Shown piece by piece: positions 26,815-36,379 of a stretch of DNA of 64,000 nucleotides. The position numbers and the translations under genes were made by a program. Numbering within the stretch: position 1 is the stretch's first letter; each line of letters starts with the position of its first letter. This DNA is from Bacillus sp. N1-1 (GTDB taxonomy: Bacteria > Bacillota > Bacilli > Bacillales > Guptibacillaceae), in NCBI RefSeq assembly GCF_009818105.1, contig NZ_CP046564.1, forward strand, positions 3,410,001-3,474,000. Reading direction: 5' to 3'. The notes under the pieces are model-generated. The model saw only the letters and a list, made by a program, of their open reading frames with translations, was not told the DNA's origin and did no database searches.

Positions 26815-27768
26815 TTAAGAACGCTTTGTATCAAATGGACGAATCTGTGATTCAATATATTTACGATTCGGCTCGAGAAATGGTGGAAGAGAAAGACTTT
26901 CGCCCAACGTTTCATATGGCTCATCTCCCATGAATCCTGGCCCGTCAGTTGAGAGTTCAACTAGAATATCACCTATACGTGTATAAAGCGCTTCGAAATA
27001 GAAACGATTGACATTACCGGAATGCCTCATGCCTACTTCATCGTATTTGGCTTCCCACTGTTTCAGCGTATCGTGATCCTTCACTCTGAACGATACGTGA
27101 TGGACCTCTCCATATCCCTGAAGACTTGAAGTTGTTTCATCATTTCTCAAAATTACCTGGCCGCCGTTTCCACCTTCGCCTACTTCAAATAGAGTTACAT
27201 TCGTTTCTTCATGAATTGGTTTCATACCATAAACGTTAGTCAGCATTTTTTTGAAATCTTCGTAATAGCTCACTTTAATCTCAATAGGTCCCAACCCGTA
27301 AATTGCTTTTTCTTCAGGTACTGGTCCGTTCTTCCAGGGTTTTCCTGGCGCAATACCTTCATTATTCTCATCAGAGAAAAGCTGGTATTTCTGACCGTCG
27401 GCCTCTTCAAATGGAAGTATCTTTTTACCAAAAAGCTCCTGAATTCCTTCGTTTTTCACGTCAAATTCTTCGAATCGTTCAAGGTAATATTCAAGCGCTG
27501 TGTCGTCAGGTACTCTCAAACCTACTCTGGAAATCGAATTCGTTCCCGGTCTTCCTTTTGGGATGTTTGGGAAGTCAAAAAATGTCATGTCTGTCCCCGG
27601 CGAACCGACATCATCCGCAAAAAACGTATGGTACGTTTGAATATCATCCTGATTCACCGTTTTTTTAACTAATCTCATTCCAAGTACCTCTGTGAAAAAC
27701 TTATAGTTTCTCATCGCATTATCCGTTATTGCCGTAACGTGGTGAATCCCTAATAGTCCGTCTGTAAT
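26815..27768 (-). CDS. mhqO: Ring-cleaving dioxygenase (MhqO-like), apparent ATT start
   Basis: A vicinal-oxygen-chelate extradiol dioxygenase of about 317 residues with glyoxalase-like modules, expected to open hydroquinone or catechol rings using a metal. The first module should begin with a metal-binding GIHHVTAIT segment, and this is encoded in frame just upstream of the first ATG (27714). There is no ATG, GTG or TTG there; a TAA is followed at once by ATT, with AAAGGGG nine bases before it. I therefore place the start at the ATT, 27768. Starting at 27714 would remove the His ligand. The late ligand segments are GEVHHVSFRV and ILVELSTDGPGF. Confidence 0.75.
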   Translation of the reverse strand: MTDGLLGIHHVTAITDNAMRNYKFFTEVLGMRLVKKTVNQDDIQTYHTFFADDVGSPGTDMTFFDFPNIPKGRPGTNSISRVGLRVPDDTALEYYLERFEEFDVKNEGIQELFGKKILPFEEADGQKYQLFSDENNEGIAPGKPWKNGPVPEEKAIYGLGPIEIKVSYYEDFKKMLTNVYGMKPIHEETNVTLFEVGEGGNGGQVILRNDETTSSLQGYGEVHHVSFRVKDHDTLKQWEAKYDEVGMRHSGNVNRFYFEALYTRIGDILVELSTDGPGFMGDEPYETLGESLSLPPFLEPNRKYIESQIRPFDTKRS

Positions 27769-28085
27769 TTAATACAACCCCTTTGTAATTGTTTTAGTTA
27801 CTTATTTACTTTAAAACTCGTATGCATAAAAACATAAGCATTATTCTTTTTATACACTATAGTTATCCTTATTCAGTGATAGGAAAACAACATAAGGTCC
27901 CCTTTTCTCTGCATAATAATCTGCGTATTACTACTATAACTGGCCTGCCACAACGGAATGTGATGAATTCAATTTTATTTCTCTATCACTCCTTTTTACT
28001 TTTAATTCATATATTATTAAATCAAGATATCCGTCAAAAAAATTTATTGTTTTTATACATTATTTAGTTTTGATTGTTGAACTAT

Positions 28086-28105
28086 TTATCTCGAATTCGA
28101 GATAA
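28086..28105. promoter_or_regulatory. MhqR-like operator palindrome
   Basis: The arm TTATCTCGAA is followed by its exact complement TTCGAGATAA. It matches, as I remember it, the B. subtilis MhqR operator consensus tATCTcgaAtTCgAGATa at every fixed position. It lies 318 bases upstream of the mhqO-like gene and 331 before codA, farther than usual for a repressor site. Confidence 0.6.
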
Positions 28106-28284
28106 TCTAATCGTAAAATAACAATTAGAATTTGTCAACACGTCCTTTGAAAATAATTTATTGATTGTCAATTTTCCCTATTTACCCATAAATTCACTGA
28201 TACATTCATTAGCCACTAGCGAACTAGTTGTAAATATTCAGTGGTGAATTACCAAAGGGAAGAACTCCATTTTAACGGATAATG

Positions 28285-28313
28285 GACTCAATTCAATATT
28301 CTTGAATTGAGTC
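28285..28313. terminator. Perfect 12-bp stem hairpin
   Basis: GACTCAATTCAA, loop TATTC, TTGAATTGAGTC. No T-run follows on either strand, so this may be a regulatory hairpin or a relic terminator. Confidence 0.4.
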
Positions 28314-28435
28314 AGATTCTGAAATAGGCTTATCATGTTATTTTGAGCGTGAGTAATTTATTTTCCTTTCACAATTGATATACTAATTAATTAACAATGT
28401 AATATATCAAAATAGATAAAGGAGTTATGTGTAGT

Positions 28436-29686
28436 ATGAAAAAATTTATTAATGCCTGTATCTATGGGGTTCCAGAATCCCATGAACTTTTAGTAGAACA
28501 CGGCCAGATCAAAGCAATAGGTAATGATTTACACAACGCAGATGAAGTGATTGATTTACAAGGTTGTTTGGTGCTGCCCCCTTATGTTGACCCTCATTTA
28601 CACTTAGATTATATCTTTTCCGGTCTAGGAGAAGGAAATGCGAATGTTACAGGCACGTTATTTGAAGGTATACAGCGTTGGAGTGATAATAAAAAATCAT
28701 TGACTGAAGAAATGGTACGTAAGCGTGCGCTTAAAGGAATTCAAAAAGAATTGAGTCATGGCGTTCAATTTATTCGAACACACGTGGATATTACGGACCC
28801 TAACTTAACCGGGATGAAAGCTTTAATCAAATTACGTGAAGAACTGAAAGATATCGTCACATTACAACTTGTCGCATTTCCTCAAGAAGGGTTCTTCCGA
28901 TATAAAGGTGCAGAACGTTTAATGGAAGAAGCACTAAAAATGGGTGCTGACGTGGTAGGAGGTATCCCTCACTTTGAGATTTCTTATGAACATGGTGTTG
29001 AATCCTTGAAACGTATTGTGAACATGGCAATAAAATATAACGTAATGATTGATATTCATTGTGATGAAAACGATGATCCAACTAGTCGATTTTTAGAAGT
29101 GTTAAATGCGCTTGTTATGGAAGAAAACTATGGTCCATATACAACAGCAAGTCATACAACTAGCTTTGGTTCTGTAGAAAATAGTTATGCCAATAAGATG
29201 TTAGGTCTATTTAAAGAATCACAGATTAGCTTTATTTCTTGTCCAACTGAAAACGCACATTTACAAGGGCGTGGCGATAGTTATCCTAAACGTCGTGGCT
29301 TAACACGAGTGAAAGAGTTATTAAATAATGGAAATACTGTTGCGTTTGCGCAAGATTCTATTGCGGATTATTGGTATCCACTAGGCAACGGAAATATGAT
29401 GAATATTTTAGACAACGGTATCCATTTAGCACATTATACACACATCGATGAAATCACTAAAGCGTTGGACCTGATTACATACCACGGTGCAAACCTTATG
29501 AGGTTAAATGATGAGTATGGCATTGAAGTGGGAAAACCGGCTAACTTTATCGTTTTAGATGCAAAAGATCCTTACGAAGCCATTCGTGAGCGAGCAGAAG
29601 TACTTATGTCAATTAGAAATGGTAACTATCTATTCAAACGTGAACCACGAAAAAATGAAGTAGAAATAGATTTCTTAAAACAATAA
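28436..29686 (+). CDS. codA: Cytosine deaminase CodA
   Basis: A 416-residue amidohydrolase that converts cytosine to uracil and ammonia for pyrimidine salvage. The metal and catalytic residues have the spacing of E. coli CodA: His54 and His56 (VDPHLHLDY), His208 with Glu211 (HCDEND), His240 (ASHTTS) and Asp307 (AQDSIADYWY). The start at 28436 (MKKFINA) is 11 bases from AAAGGAG; the ATG at 28427 is only two bases from it. No codB permease is adjacent. A strong terminator follows. Confidence 0.9.
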   Translation: MKKFINACIYGVPESHELLVEHGQIKAIGNDLHNADEVIDLQGCLVLPPYVDPHLHLDYIFSGLGEGNANVTGTLFEGIQRWSDNKKSLTEEMVRKRALKGIQKELSHGVQFIRTHVDITDPNLTGMKALIKLREELKDIVTLQLVAFPQEGFFRYKGAERLMEEALKMGADVVGGIPHFEISYEHGVESLKRIVNMAIKYNVMIDIHCDENDDPTSRFLEVLNALVMEENYGPYTTASHTTSFGSVENSYANKMLGLFKESQISFISCPTENAHLQGRGDSYPKRRGLTRVKELLNNGNTVAFAQDSIADYWYPLGNGNMMNILDNGIHLAHYTHIDEITKALDLITYHGANLMRLNDEYGIEVGKPANFIVLDAKDPYEAIRERAEVLMSIRNGNYLFKREPRKNEVEIDFLKQ

Positions 29687-29717
29687 TAAGATTTCTTACT
29701 CATCCCTAAAACGCTTT

Positions 29718-29750
29718 CCCCCTCGACACACGTGTTGAGGGGGATTTATT
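29718..29750 (+). terminator. Terminator of codA
   Basis: CCCCCTCGACAC, short loop, GTGTTGAGGGGG, then ATTTATT. Confidence 0.75.
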
Positions 29751-30081
29751 GTTGAAATAACCGGAGCTTTTTATTATTTGTTTTCATCACATAGCGTAGT
29801 TTCTTTCTAAAATAAGCTGGTCCTTCTTAGGGATTAACGATCCGAGATTTCAGTATAAGGAAGTTACTTTAAAGTTGTTTTAAATACATAACTTACTTTG
29901 TCATAAGTTTCTATGCCTTATATTATTATTATTATTTTCAACTGTATATCTTAACTTAACAAACCTCAATTATTAGCGATTCGTTACTTGGTGGGATAGC
30001 CGTAGTTACTGGCTTACTATTTAGTTTTAATCAAAAAACAAAAAAATGGGAAAGAGTGGCCAGTAGTTAAAAGTAAATAAA
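29751..30081. other. 330 bases without a gene
   Basis: No protein-like frame was seen. It lies between the codA terminator and the end of a minus-strand membrane protein gene; nothing recognisable. Confidence 0.4.
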
Positions 30082-30558
30082 TTATTTTCCAGCACTAATC
30101 GTTTCAATTTTACGAATCCATTTATAATAATATAATATAAAAAGTAATAGTAACGGGTCTGCAAGGATCGTGTGTTTAACTCCCCACCATCCATAGTTAA
30201 AATAGCCCCATGGTTCTGGTAATAATGCGAGTAATTCATAAAGAAATATTGCTATTAACCAACAGAAAATGTAGAGAATTCGTTTAGATAAGTCTTTTTC
30301 AAAAGGATACCAATTCAAAAACATCATATTCACTGGTGGGATTAACAAGATTAAAGTAGGAAGTTCTTTCCACCATTCATCAATATCTGTAGAAAAGTAC
30401 CAGTAACCATGATATTTGTTGTCAATATACAAATCAAAAAGAAGCTGCAAGGAAATTGTAATTGTCCAAATATGTACTATTTGATTTTTTGTAAGACGCT
30501 TATTAGTAAAAAAAGCTATAAAATTAAACGTAATTATAGCTACAGTAAGTCCAATCAT
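30082..30558 (-). CDS. CBO0543-type membrane protein
   Basis: A 158-residue protein with four or five membrane helices, Tyr- and Trp-rich: LQLLFDLYIDNKYHGYWYFS, LLIPPVNMMFLNWYPF, LYIFCWLIAIFLYELLALLP and FNYGWWGVKHTILADPLLLL. This pattern matches the Bacillales CBO0543 family of unknown function. A GAGGTGG site precedes the ATG. It stands alone. A second, shorter relative is frameshifted at 33312-33769. Confidence 0.7.
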   Translation of the reverse strand: MIGLTVAIITFNFIAFFTNKRLTKNQIVHIWTITISLQLLFDLYIDNKYHGYWYFSTDIDEWWKELPTLILLIPPVNMMFLNWYPFEKDLSKRILYIFCWLIAIFLYELLALLPEPWGYFNYGWWGVKHTILADPLLLLFILYYYKWIRKIETISAGK

Positions 30559-30777
30559 ATAAAATCCACCTCTGTACTATCATCACTCCATTAACACAGT
30601 TTATTCACTACTCTTATAAATGGGTGATAACGTATAGTTGGAGGTCGAAAAATGAAAAGATAAATTAAAATTAACATGAGTTAACAGGTTAAAGTATTGA
30701 TGAGTTCAAACATTTATTCCGACGTTGCTTGTATTCCAAACCCTTACAACCTAGCCTTCCCTACTTGATTATTTTAT

Positions 30778-30808
30778 GGTAGCCTATCTCTTTAAGATAG
30801 GCTACCCA
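30778..30808 (-). terminator. Hairpin after the DUF2935 gene
   Basis: GTAGCCTATCT and AGATAGGCTAC form an 11-bp stem immediately downstream of the DUF2935 gene; the following run is AT rich (ATAAAATAAT) rather than pure T. Confidence 0.55.
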
Positions 30809-30831
30809 CAACTTACTTATTAAATTGATAT

Positions 30832-31626
30832 TTAGTGATTTTTCGAGGAAAGGCTTGCCTCAAACATATCTATAATATGAAGAAATCTTTCTGCTTCGCG
30901 GAATACATGGTCTGCTAGAAGAGGATGGATAATACTCTTAACCTTACATTCTTCAATTAATTCTTTTGCTGCTTTCTTAAAATCCCTAAGTGATACTACT
31001 GACACACGATTTTCATCCAAGAAATGATCTAATAAAGGTGAAGTTTCCGATTGCGGTCTCATTGAATCCAGATCAACTGCTTGATAAACCAGTTGATCAA
31101 AATCATGACTAAATTCTCGAGCTTGATTCACCAATTTCCTTTCTGATGGGTCTAGTAAATGACCAATGAACTTCGAGTGGTCTGCCATTATTCTTAAAAA
31201 AAACACATTTTCTTTAATAATTTTTGCAGCTGTAGGTTGCAATTTCCCCTCATTCAGTTCCTTTAATCTTTTTGCAAAATAAGCTGCCTCTCGGCTTGTA
31301 TGATCAAGTAACAGTGGGAAATTGTTAGAGACAACCTCGCACCGCAACGATAACCCTAGGACCTTTCTTTTATAAGCCCAAATGGAAGTAGCTGCTTGAT
31401 ATACTCGCATATTGAACGTTGCGATCTGTTGAGGATCTGAATTTAGAGAAAACGTACTTAATTCTTCTTCAACCTGTTCAAAAAGATCAATGAATTCTTG
31501 TGCTTCTTGAATTAATTTCGAATCGTTATAACTAAATCCCAAACTTAAAAATAATGCATGTTCTTTCATTATCCTAGACCAAAACTGGATTTCATCTAAC
31601 GAACGTGAGACAAATGAATTAGACAT
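30832..31626 (-). CDS. DUF2935 helical protein
   Basis: A 264-residue protein of two repeated four-helix bundles: RSLDEIQFWSRIMKEHALFL and, in the second repeat, ENVFFLRIMADHSKFIGHLL. Conserved His and Glu residues (EHALF, DHTSREA, DHVFREAERF) could bind metal, but its function is not established. I chose the ATG at 31626 because GAGGGGTG precedes it; the longer frame starts 45 bases upstream. Cytoplasmic, single gene. Confidence 0.8.
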   Translation of the reverse strand: MSNSFVSRSLDEIQFWSRIMKEHALFLSLGFSYNDSKLIQEAQEFIDLFEQVEEELSTFSLNSDPQQIATFNMRVYQAATSIWAYKRKVLGLSLRCEVVSNNFPLLLDHTSREAAYFAKRLKELNEGKLQPTAAKIIKENVFFLRIMADHSKFIGHLLDPSERKLVNQAREFSHDFDQLVYQAVDLDSMRPQSETSPLLDHFLDENRVSVVSLRDFKKAAKELIEECKVKSIIHPLLADHVFREAERFLHIIDMFEASLSSKNH

Positions 31627-31781
31627 AGATTCACCCCTCATTTCTGTTTTCATTATTTTGATTATATTCAACTGTTTATCCCTTATGTAGATTTTAGTAT
31701 TATAATTTCCAACCGCCCCATCCCACTATCTATTACTATTTAATTCAACATTAGATTGAAAAATAAATTTCATTTAATAAT

Positions 31782-31818
31782 AAAGGAGCTTATTCTAATT
31801 ACGAATAAGCTCCTTTAC
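31782..31818. terminator. Bidirectional intrinsic terminator
   Basis: AAAGGAGCTTATTC and GAATAAGCTCCTTT form a perfect 14-bp stem between the broken ltrA gene and the DUF2935 gene. Confidence 0.7.
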
Positions 31819-31918
31819 TTGAAGATTAACTTAAATTTCTAACCATAATTGTTACAAAGTCATTTTATAAATCTCAGCGCAAAATTGCTTTTCTGATTTA
31901 TAGATAATTTCAGAGGCA

Positions 31919-33006
31919 CTATTTGATGGTGATAACAGTATAAATAACGAAAAAGATTAGCAGCTCAGTCAATAAAATCAGCTCTGAAACGGGAAGTATG
32001 AGATTGAATACTAGAAAAAACGTTAAAATAGAAAGAAATAAAAGTAAATGCCTTACCTGCAATCGATGCTCAGGTATACGGTATTTATGGAAAACCACTG
32101 TCGTAGCCAGAAAATAGACAAAGGCAGTGCTAATTGTCAAAATTAATAGGAAGGTCGAGTTTACTTCATACAGATAACTCATCTGAATCACAGCAGCAAA
32201 TAGGCTCAACGACATCAAAATAAATAAGTGGCCGTAAATAATGATTTGTCCGGAAGTGACAGCCTCTTTATCAATTTTCTTCTCGAGATTATCGAAATAT
32301 TGCCACCACATCGAAATGATCAATAGAAATGCCAATAAAATAATAAACACTTCGCTCCATAGGAACGCTTCCGTCATATGGCAACTAGGCTGACTATCGA
32401 TTCGCCGAATAAGATAATCGTCAACAGTCCAAATCGTTCCAAGAGGTGTGGCGTGTTGACCGGCACTTTTTTTAAGTATTTTCTGTTTAAGATTGGAACT
32501 AAGATGTCCACAAAAATACCCAGATACAAGAAAAAGTACCTTATCCAAGAATCAAAGAACACAGATAAAAGCGAAATAACTATTCCGATCAAAAACCCAT
32601 ACCCTAACCGTGTGGCCACACCACGCTCTGCCCCATGGACATCACGAATAGTGTAAATATATTGAAGGGCTGTTACGAAACGAACACCAATATATCCGAT
32701 TAAAAATGGGATGTAGTAACTGTCAAAATCCGGAGAGAGACTAGCTGTCAATACCACCATAAAGAACATCTGTAGAATCATGAACAGGCGATGAGATAAT
32801 CTCTCTTCCCCAAACCGGTTTGTGTAAAGTGTCTGTCCTACCCAGGACCACCATATCGGGATAAAGATCAGGACAAACTTGAACAGGTAATCCAAAGGAA
32901 TCACTCCGTTTTCCAAGTGGAGTAATACATGTGTTGCTTTGGCTATTGCGGCAACAAAAATCAAATCAAAAAACAACTCTTGCCACAATACTCGTTTATG
33001 GATCAT
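31919..33006 (-). pseudogene. ltrA: Low-temperature-requirement protein LtrA, frameshifted
   Basis: Two overlapping frames make one LtrA-family protein of about 360 residues with many membrane helices. The first (from an ATG at 33006 with AAAGGAGG) holds the family start WQELFFDLIFVAAIAKATHV and ends after LFGESIVSLVAI at a TGA (32374). The second continues with FLWSEVFIILLAFLLIISMW and ends at 31919. A single-base change near 32380 splits the gene. The role of LtrA is unclear. Either a true pseudogene or a read error. Confidence 0.75.
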
Positions 33007-33177
33007 CAGTTGTCACTCCTCCTTTTACATTCTATAATTCTTTACAGCACCTTTTCTTGAAATAAATTCATAGCCTAATCGTCCAAAAAGGATTAGGTGC
33101 CTAAAATTGGTCATCTTCTCACTAGTCATATCAGACTTAGTAATAACCATTGATCTCTTATTTGCGCGTAACCAAAA

Positions 33178-33195
33178 TATCTTTACTTCGAGATA
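33178..33195. promoter_or_regulatory. Imperfect MhqR-like box before ltrA
   Basis: TATCTTTACTTCGAGATA keeps the outer TATCT/AGATA arms and the TCGAGATA half of the proposed MhqR operator but not the left CGA. It is about 170 bases upstream of the ltrA start. Confidence 0.4.
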
Positions 33196-33269
33196 ATTTT
33201 ATCATTGGTTTTTCTAACGGTCAATTTTTTAAAAGGTCTTTGGGCATCTTAATATCACTTTAAACATAA

Positions 33270-33299
33270 GAGGAGGGACATGGAACCTGTCCCTCCTCT
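33270..33299 (-). terminator. Terminator after the CBO0543-type pseudogene
   Basis: GAGGAGGGACA, nine-base loop, TGTCCCTCCTC; perfect 11-bp stem. Confidence 0.65.
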
Positions 33300-33311
33300 C
33301 TCAACTATTTT

Positions 33312-33769
33312 TCACGCATCTAATTTTTTTAACAATCCTACAAGCCCTCTAATTGAGAATAATGTAAAACTAACACTTAAAAATGTATGAAGCGGAGACC
33401 ATTTTTTCCATTTAAAAAGTCTGCTGTTCTTTTCTAAGTACCATTGTGCCAAGCTCATAGGAACACTCCAAGTTAAGCTTTTCAATAGAATTTTGGGTAA
33501 GTTATCATTGTATGATTGCTTCACCCAAACAACACTTAATAGCGGGAAAAACAACGTGTTAAAAATCACGTTGGTCTTAAAAATTTTAGGAAATGGACGA
33601 ATAGGATATTCTAGTCTTTTAGTCCGAACTACATAGGTGTCAACAAGCGTTGATAAGACCGCTTTCGAAAAAAAATAACAAGATTTTCTCTCATTTTTGA
33701 CCCTTTGAATAAAAAAGGTAGAGATAAAGTACATAAAGTGAAGAGCACTCTTAACATCGATTTTTCCAT
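33312..33769 (-). pseudogene. CBO0543-like membrane protein with a homopolymer frameshift
   Basis: From an ATG at 33769 (site GAAAGGAC) the frame reads MEKSMLRVLFTLCTLSLPFL and on to ENLVIFF, then fails in a run of eight A (33668-33675, plus strand). The other frame continues SKAVLSTLVDTYVVRTKRLE, YPIRPFPKIFKTNVIFNTLF and SVPMSLAQWYLEKNSRLFKW to the stop at 33312. The joined protein of about 150 residues is a four-helix membrane protein. A run of eight is a common site for both real slippage and read errors. Confidence 0.6.
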
Positions 33770-33911
33770 ATGGTAAGTCCTTTCATTGTCAGTTGTGCTT
33801 AGTGTTGATTAGAGTTATTTTTTTATTCGTGGTGACAGTAGTTTTAATTAATTGGAAAGGGTTTTACATCTTATATTTCGTGAAGAATCAACAGGTTTTC
33901 AACATTTGGAG

Positions 33912-34820
33912 TTATAGAGCCTTGAAGCCTTTACTCCTGATTCGGTGTTGCCTACTACCTAGCCCATTCACGACGATCACGCCAGCAATTGCCACGACGC
34001 CTCCTATAAGAGACAACGTACTTGGCCATTCATTTAACCAGATCCACGCAATAAAAATTGCTATTGCTGGCTCTAAATACATCATACTTGTTACAGAACT
34101 CGCATTCCCTAAAGAAAGTGCAGTCGACCATGTTACATACGCAATGGCAGCTGGAAAGATCCCAACATAGATGGCAGATAAATTAGCTTCAAGGGTGGCA
34201 CCTTGAATCGATTGAAGCACGCCTGGGGTAAACCAGAAGAAAGGCAAAGTACCAGCCCATGTAAAATAGGCTGCCAATTCAATTGGCTTGTACCGTTTAA
34301 AATAAGGTTTTTGAAATACGAAGAAAAAAGACGTTGCTATAGCTGCCATCAAGACTAATAATGCACCACTCGATATTTCAAAAGCAGGACCTGATGTCCC
34401 AAGTGTGATTAGGATAATTCCAATAAAACCAATACCGAGACCAATCCATCCAAATGTCCCCAACTTCTCATGTAACACAAGAACAGCAATTAACGCCGTA
34501 AACACAGGGGCTGATCCGATCAACATCCCAGTGGTTCCTGCTGAAATCGTTTGTTCACCAAACGTCACGCCTATGTGATAAATGCTAATCCCGACCCATC
34601 CGAGAGCAATTATTCCAGGGATGTCTCGCCGTTTCGGGAGCTTGAATTTAACCCCTGGCCATAACGCATACATTATAAATGCACTAGATGCGATCAGATA
34701 CCGAACGAGTACTAAATGGCCTGAAGAATATCCTCCATGTAAGCTAGCTCGAATCGCCGCAAAAGTAGAACCCCATATAACAATTGTGATAAATGCCAAG
34801 AAAAACACTTTAGAATTCAT
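33912..34820 (-). CDS. EamA-family transporter
   Basis: A 302-residue ten-helix exporter of the drug/metabolite family. ITIVIWGSTFAAIRASLHGG opens repeat one and GSAPVFTALIAVLVLHEKLG closes it; repeat two ends with MMYLEPAIAIFIAWIWLNEW. GGAGGGG precedes the ATG. It follows the MocR-type regulator on the same strand by 40 bases and may be cotranscribed with it. The substrate is unknown. Confidence 0.87.
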   Translation of the reverse strand: MNSKVFFLAFITIVIWGSTFAAIRASLHGGYSSGHLVLVRYLIASSAFIMYALWPGVKFKLPKRRDIPGIIALGWVGISIYHIGVTFGEQTISAGTTGMLIGSAPVFTALIAVLVLHEKLGTFGWIGLGIGFIGIILITLGTSGPAFEISSGALLVLMAAIATSFFFVFQKPYFKRYKPIELAAYFTWAGTLPFFWFTPGVLQSIQGATLEANLSAIYVGIFPAAIAYVTWSTALSLGNASSVTSMMYLEPAIAIFIAWIWLNEWPSTLSLIGGVVAIAGVIVVNGLGSRQHRIRSKGFKAL

Positions 34821-34860
34821 GCTTACCCCTCCAATTTACCGAACACTCAACTTCTTCACT

Positions 34861-36249
34861 CTAACCAAACCACGCTTTTGCAAGCAGTTTAACGCTTGCT
34901 TTTATTTGTTCAATCGTTAGTACTGCAAAGCCCAGAAGAACGGTTTGACCATCGTTTTTTCCATATTCAGACACGGCATTCACTTTTATACCGAGTTTTG
35001 CTGCCCGATCAATAGCTTCTTGCTCCGTCATCCCATTATTAAAGCGTAGCATGAGATGCAAACCAGAATCTTGACCGATGACTTCAACTGTTTCAGGGAA
35101 GTAATGCGCAATCCCATCAATAAGCACATCTCTTTTTTTTCTGTAAATCATTTTCATTTTTTGAATATGTCGTTCCCAATGCCCTCTACCTAAAAATTCT
35201 TTTAACACCTTCTGATCAATACGTGAGACGGTCTGGGCATAAAAGAAAAAGTCTTTTTGATAGATTTTGATAAGGGAAGCAGGCAAAACCATATAACTAA
35301 TCCGCAATGAAGGCAACAACGCTTTCGAGAACGTACCCATATAAATAACATTCTCTCCAGTATCTAATCCTTGAAGTGCGGGGATTGGCTTGCCACTATA
35401 ACGGAATTCACTATCATAATCATCTTCAATAATATACCGATCGTCTTTCTCTCTTGCCCACTTTAGTAATTGCAAGCGTCTTGGAACAGGCATAATCATA
35501 CCACAAGGAAACTGATGAGATGGCGTTACAATCGCTACATCAGCACTACTTTCTTTTAAATTGGAGAAAAGCATTCCGTCTGAATCGATTGGAATTAATT
35601 CTACTTGTTTATCTCCTTTCTCAAACAACGTCAGTTTCTGATGGTAGCCTGGGTCCTCCACAGCAAATTTACTATGTGGTAATAGTCGAAATAGTAGTTT
35701 CAGTAAGGTTTGAGTTCCAGAACCTATGATTATTTGACTCGGGGAACATTTCACTCCCCTCGCTTCGTATACATACTCTGCAAGCGATTGACGTAAATCT
35801 AATTCCCCTTGAGGGTGACCCAGTTGGACAATTTCTTTATTATCGCTTCGCAAAACTTCATTCATTAATTTCCGATAGAGACTGAATGGAAACGATTCAA
35901 AATCCACACCAGTATAAGCAAAATTATATGTATAGCCATGATGTTTACTCGGTTTCTCTTCAACATGCTGAACATCTCGGGTGATGCTAAAATTCTCTTC
36001 ATCAACAGTTGATACAAAATATCCTTTCCTCGGGCGTGACTCTACGTATCCTTCTGCAACCAATTGGCCGTATGCCGTTTCAACTGTATTCTGACTAACT
36101 GTAAGATGTTGAGCGAGCTTTCGTTTTGAAGGTAACTTCAGATCAGGTACTAAATTTCCGTTCTTAATCTCCTGTTTAATATACAGATATAACTGAAGAT
36201 AAAGCGGATCTTTACTCTCGCCATCTAGGTTAGGTGTTAATTGCCACAC
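34861..36249 (-). CDS. MocR/PdxR-type regulator (GntR helix-turn-helix plus aminotransferase domain)
   Basis: A 462-residue protein with two parts. Residues 10-80 form a GntR winged helix: LYLYIKQEIKNGNLVPDLKL with KRKLAQHLTVSQNTVETAYG. Residues 110-460 resemble a fold-type I PLP aminotransferase, with the PLP lysine in YMGTFSKALLPSLRI and SGTQTLLKLLFRLLPHSK earlier. Such regulators sense PLP or amino compounds. The start is a GTG with GGAGGGGG. It is divergent from one EamA permease and upstream of another, similar to ycxC-ycxD in B. subtilis. Confidence 0.88.
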   Translation of the reverse strand: MWQLTPNLDGESKDPLYLQLYLYIKQEIKNGNLVPDLKLPSKRKLAQHLTVSQNTVETAYGQLVAEGYVESRPRKGYFVSTVDEENFSITRDVQHVEEKPSKHHGYTYNFAYTGVDFESFPFSLYRKLMNEVLRSDNKEIVQLGHPQGELDLRQSLAEYVYEARGVKCSPSQIIIGSGTQTLLKLLFRLLPHSKFAVEDPGYHQKLTLFEKGDKQVELIPIDSDGMLFSNLKESSADVAIVTPSHQFPCGMIMPVPRRLQLLKWAREKDDRYIIEDDYDSEFRYSGKPIPALQGLDTGENVIYMGTFSKALLPSLRISYMVLPASLIKIYQKDFFFYAQTVSRIDQKVLKEFLGRGHWERHIQKMKMIYRKKRDVLIDGIAHYFPETVEVIGQDSGLHLMLRFNNGMTEQEAIDRAAKLGIKVNAVSEYGKNDGQTVLLGFAVLTIEQIKASVKLLAKAWFG

Positions 36250-36379
36250 TTAAACTGACCCCCTCCATTAATTAAATACTGACACTTATAACAAGGTCAG
36301 TTGTTTATTATAATACGTCAATAGTACATATTTTACGTACTAAATACAATAGAAATTAACATCATTGGGGGGTCAAAAA

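Larger units (their letters stand above)
27769..28435. other. Intergenic region with an MhqR-like operator
   Basis: About 670 bases between the divergent mhqO-like and codA genes. It contains a perfect 20-bp palindrome (28086-28105), a perfect hairpin (28285-28313) and the promoters of both flanking genes. An 81-codon plus frame inside it (27822-28067) has no site and no protein-like composition. I see no purine riboswitch before codA. Confidence 0.5.
33007..33311. other. Intergenic region upstream of ltrA
   Basis: Contains an MhqR-like box (33178-33195) and a terminator (33270-33299). No gene is visible. Confidence 0.45.

Noticed and set aside
27211..27672. Plus-strand frames inside the mhqO-like gene
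   Set aside because: They are antisense shadows of a clearly coding minus-strand gene and have no start signals.
27822..28067. 81-codon plus-strand frame
   Set aside because: Tyr/Ile-rich chance frame in AT-rich DNA without a ribosome binding site.
28106..28435. Purine-type riboswitch before codA
   Set aside because: I looked for the conserved three-way junction sequences and saw none.
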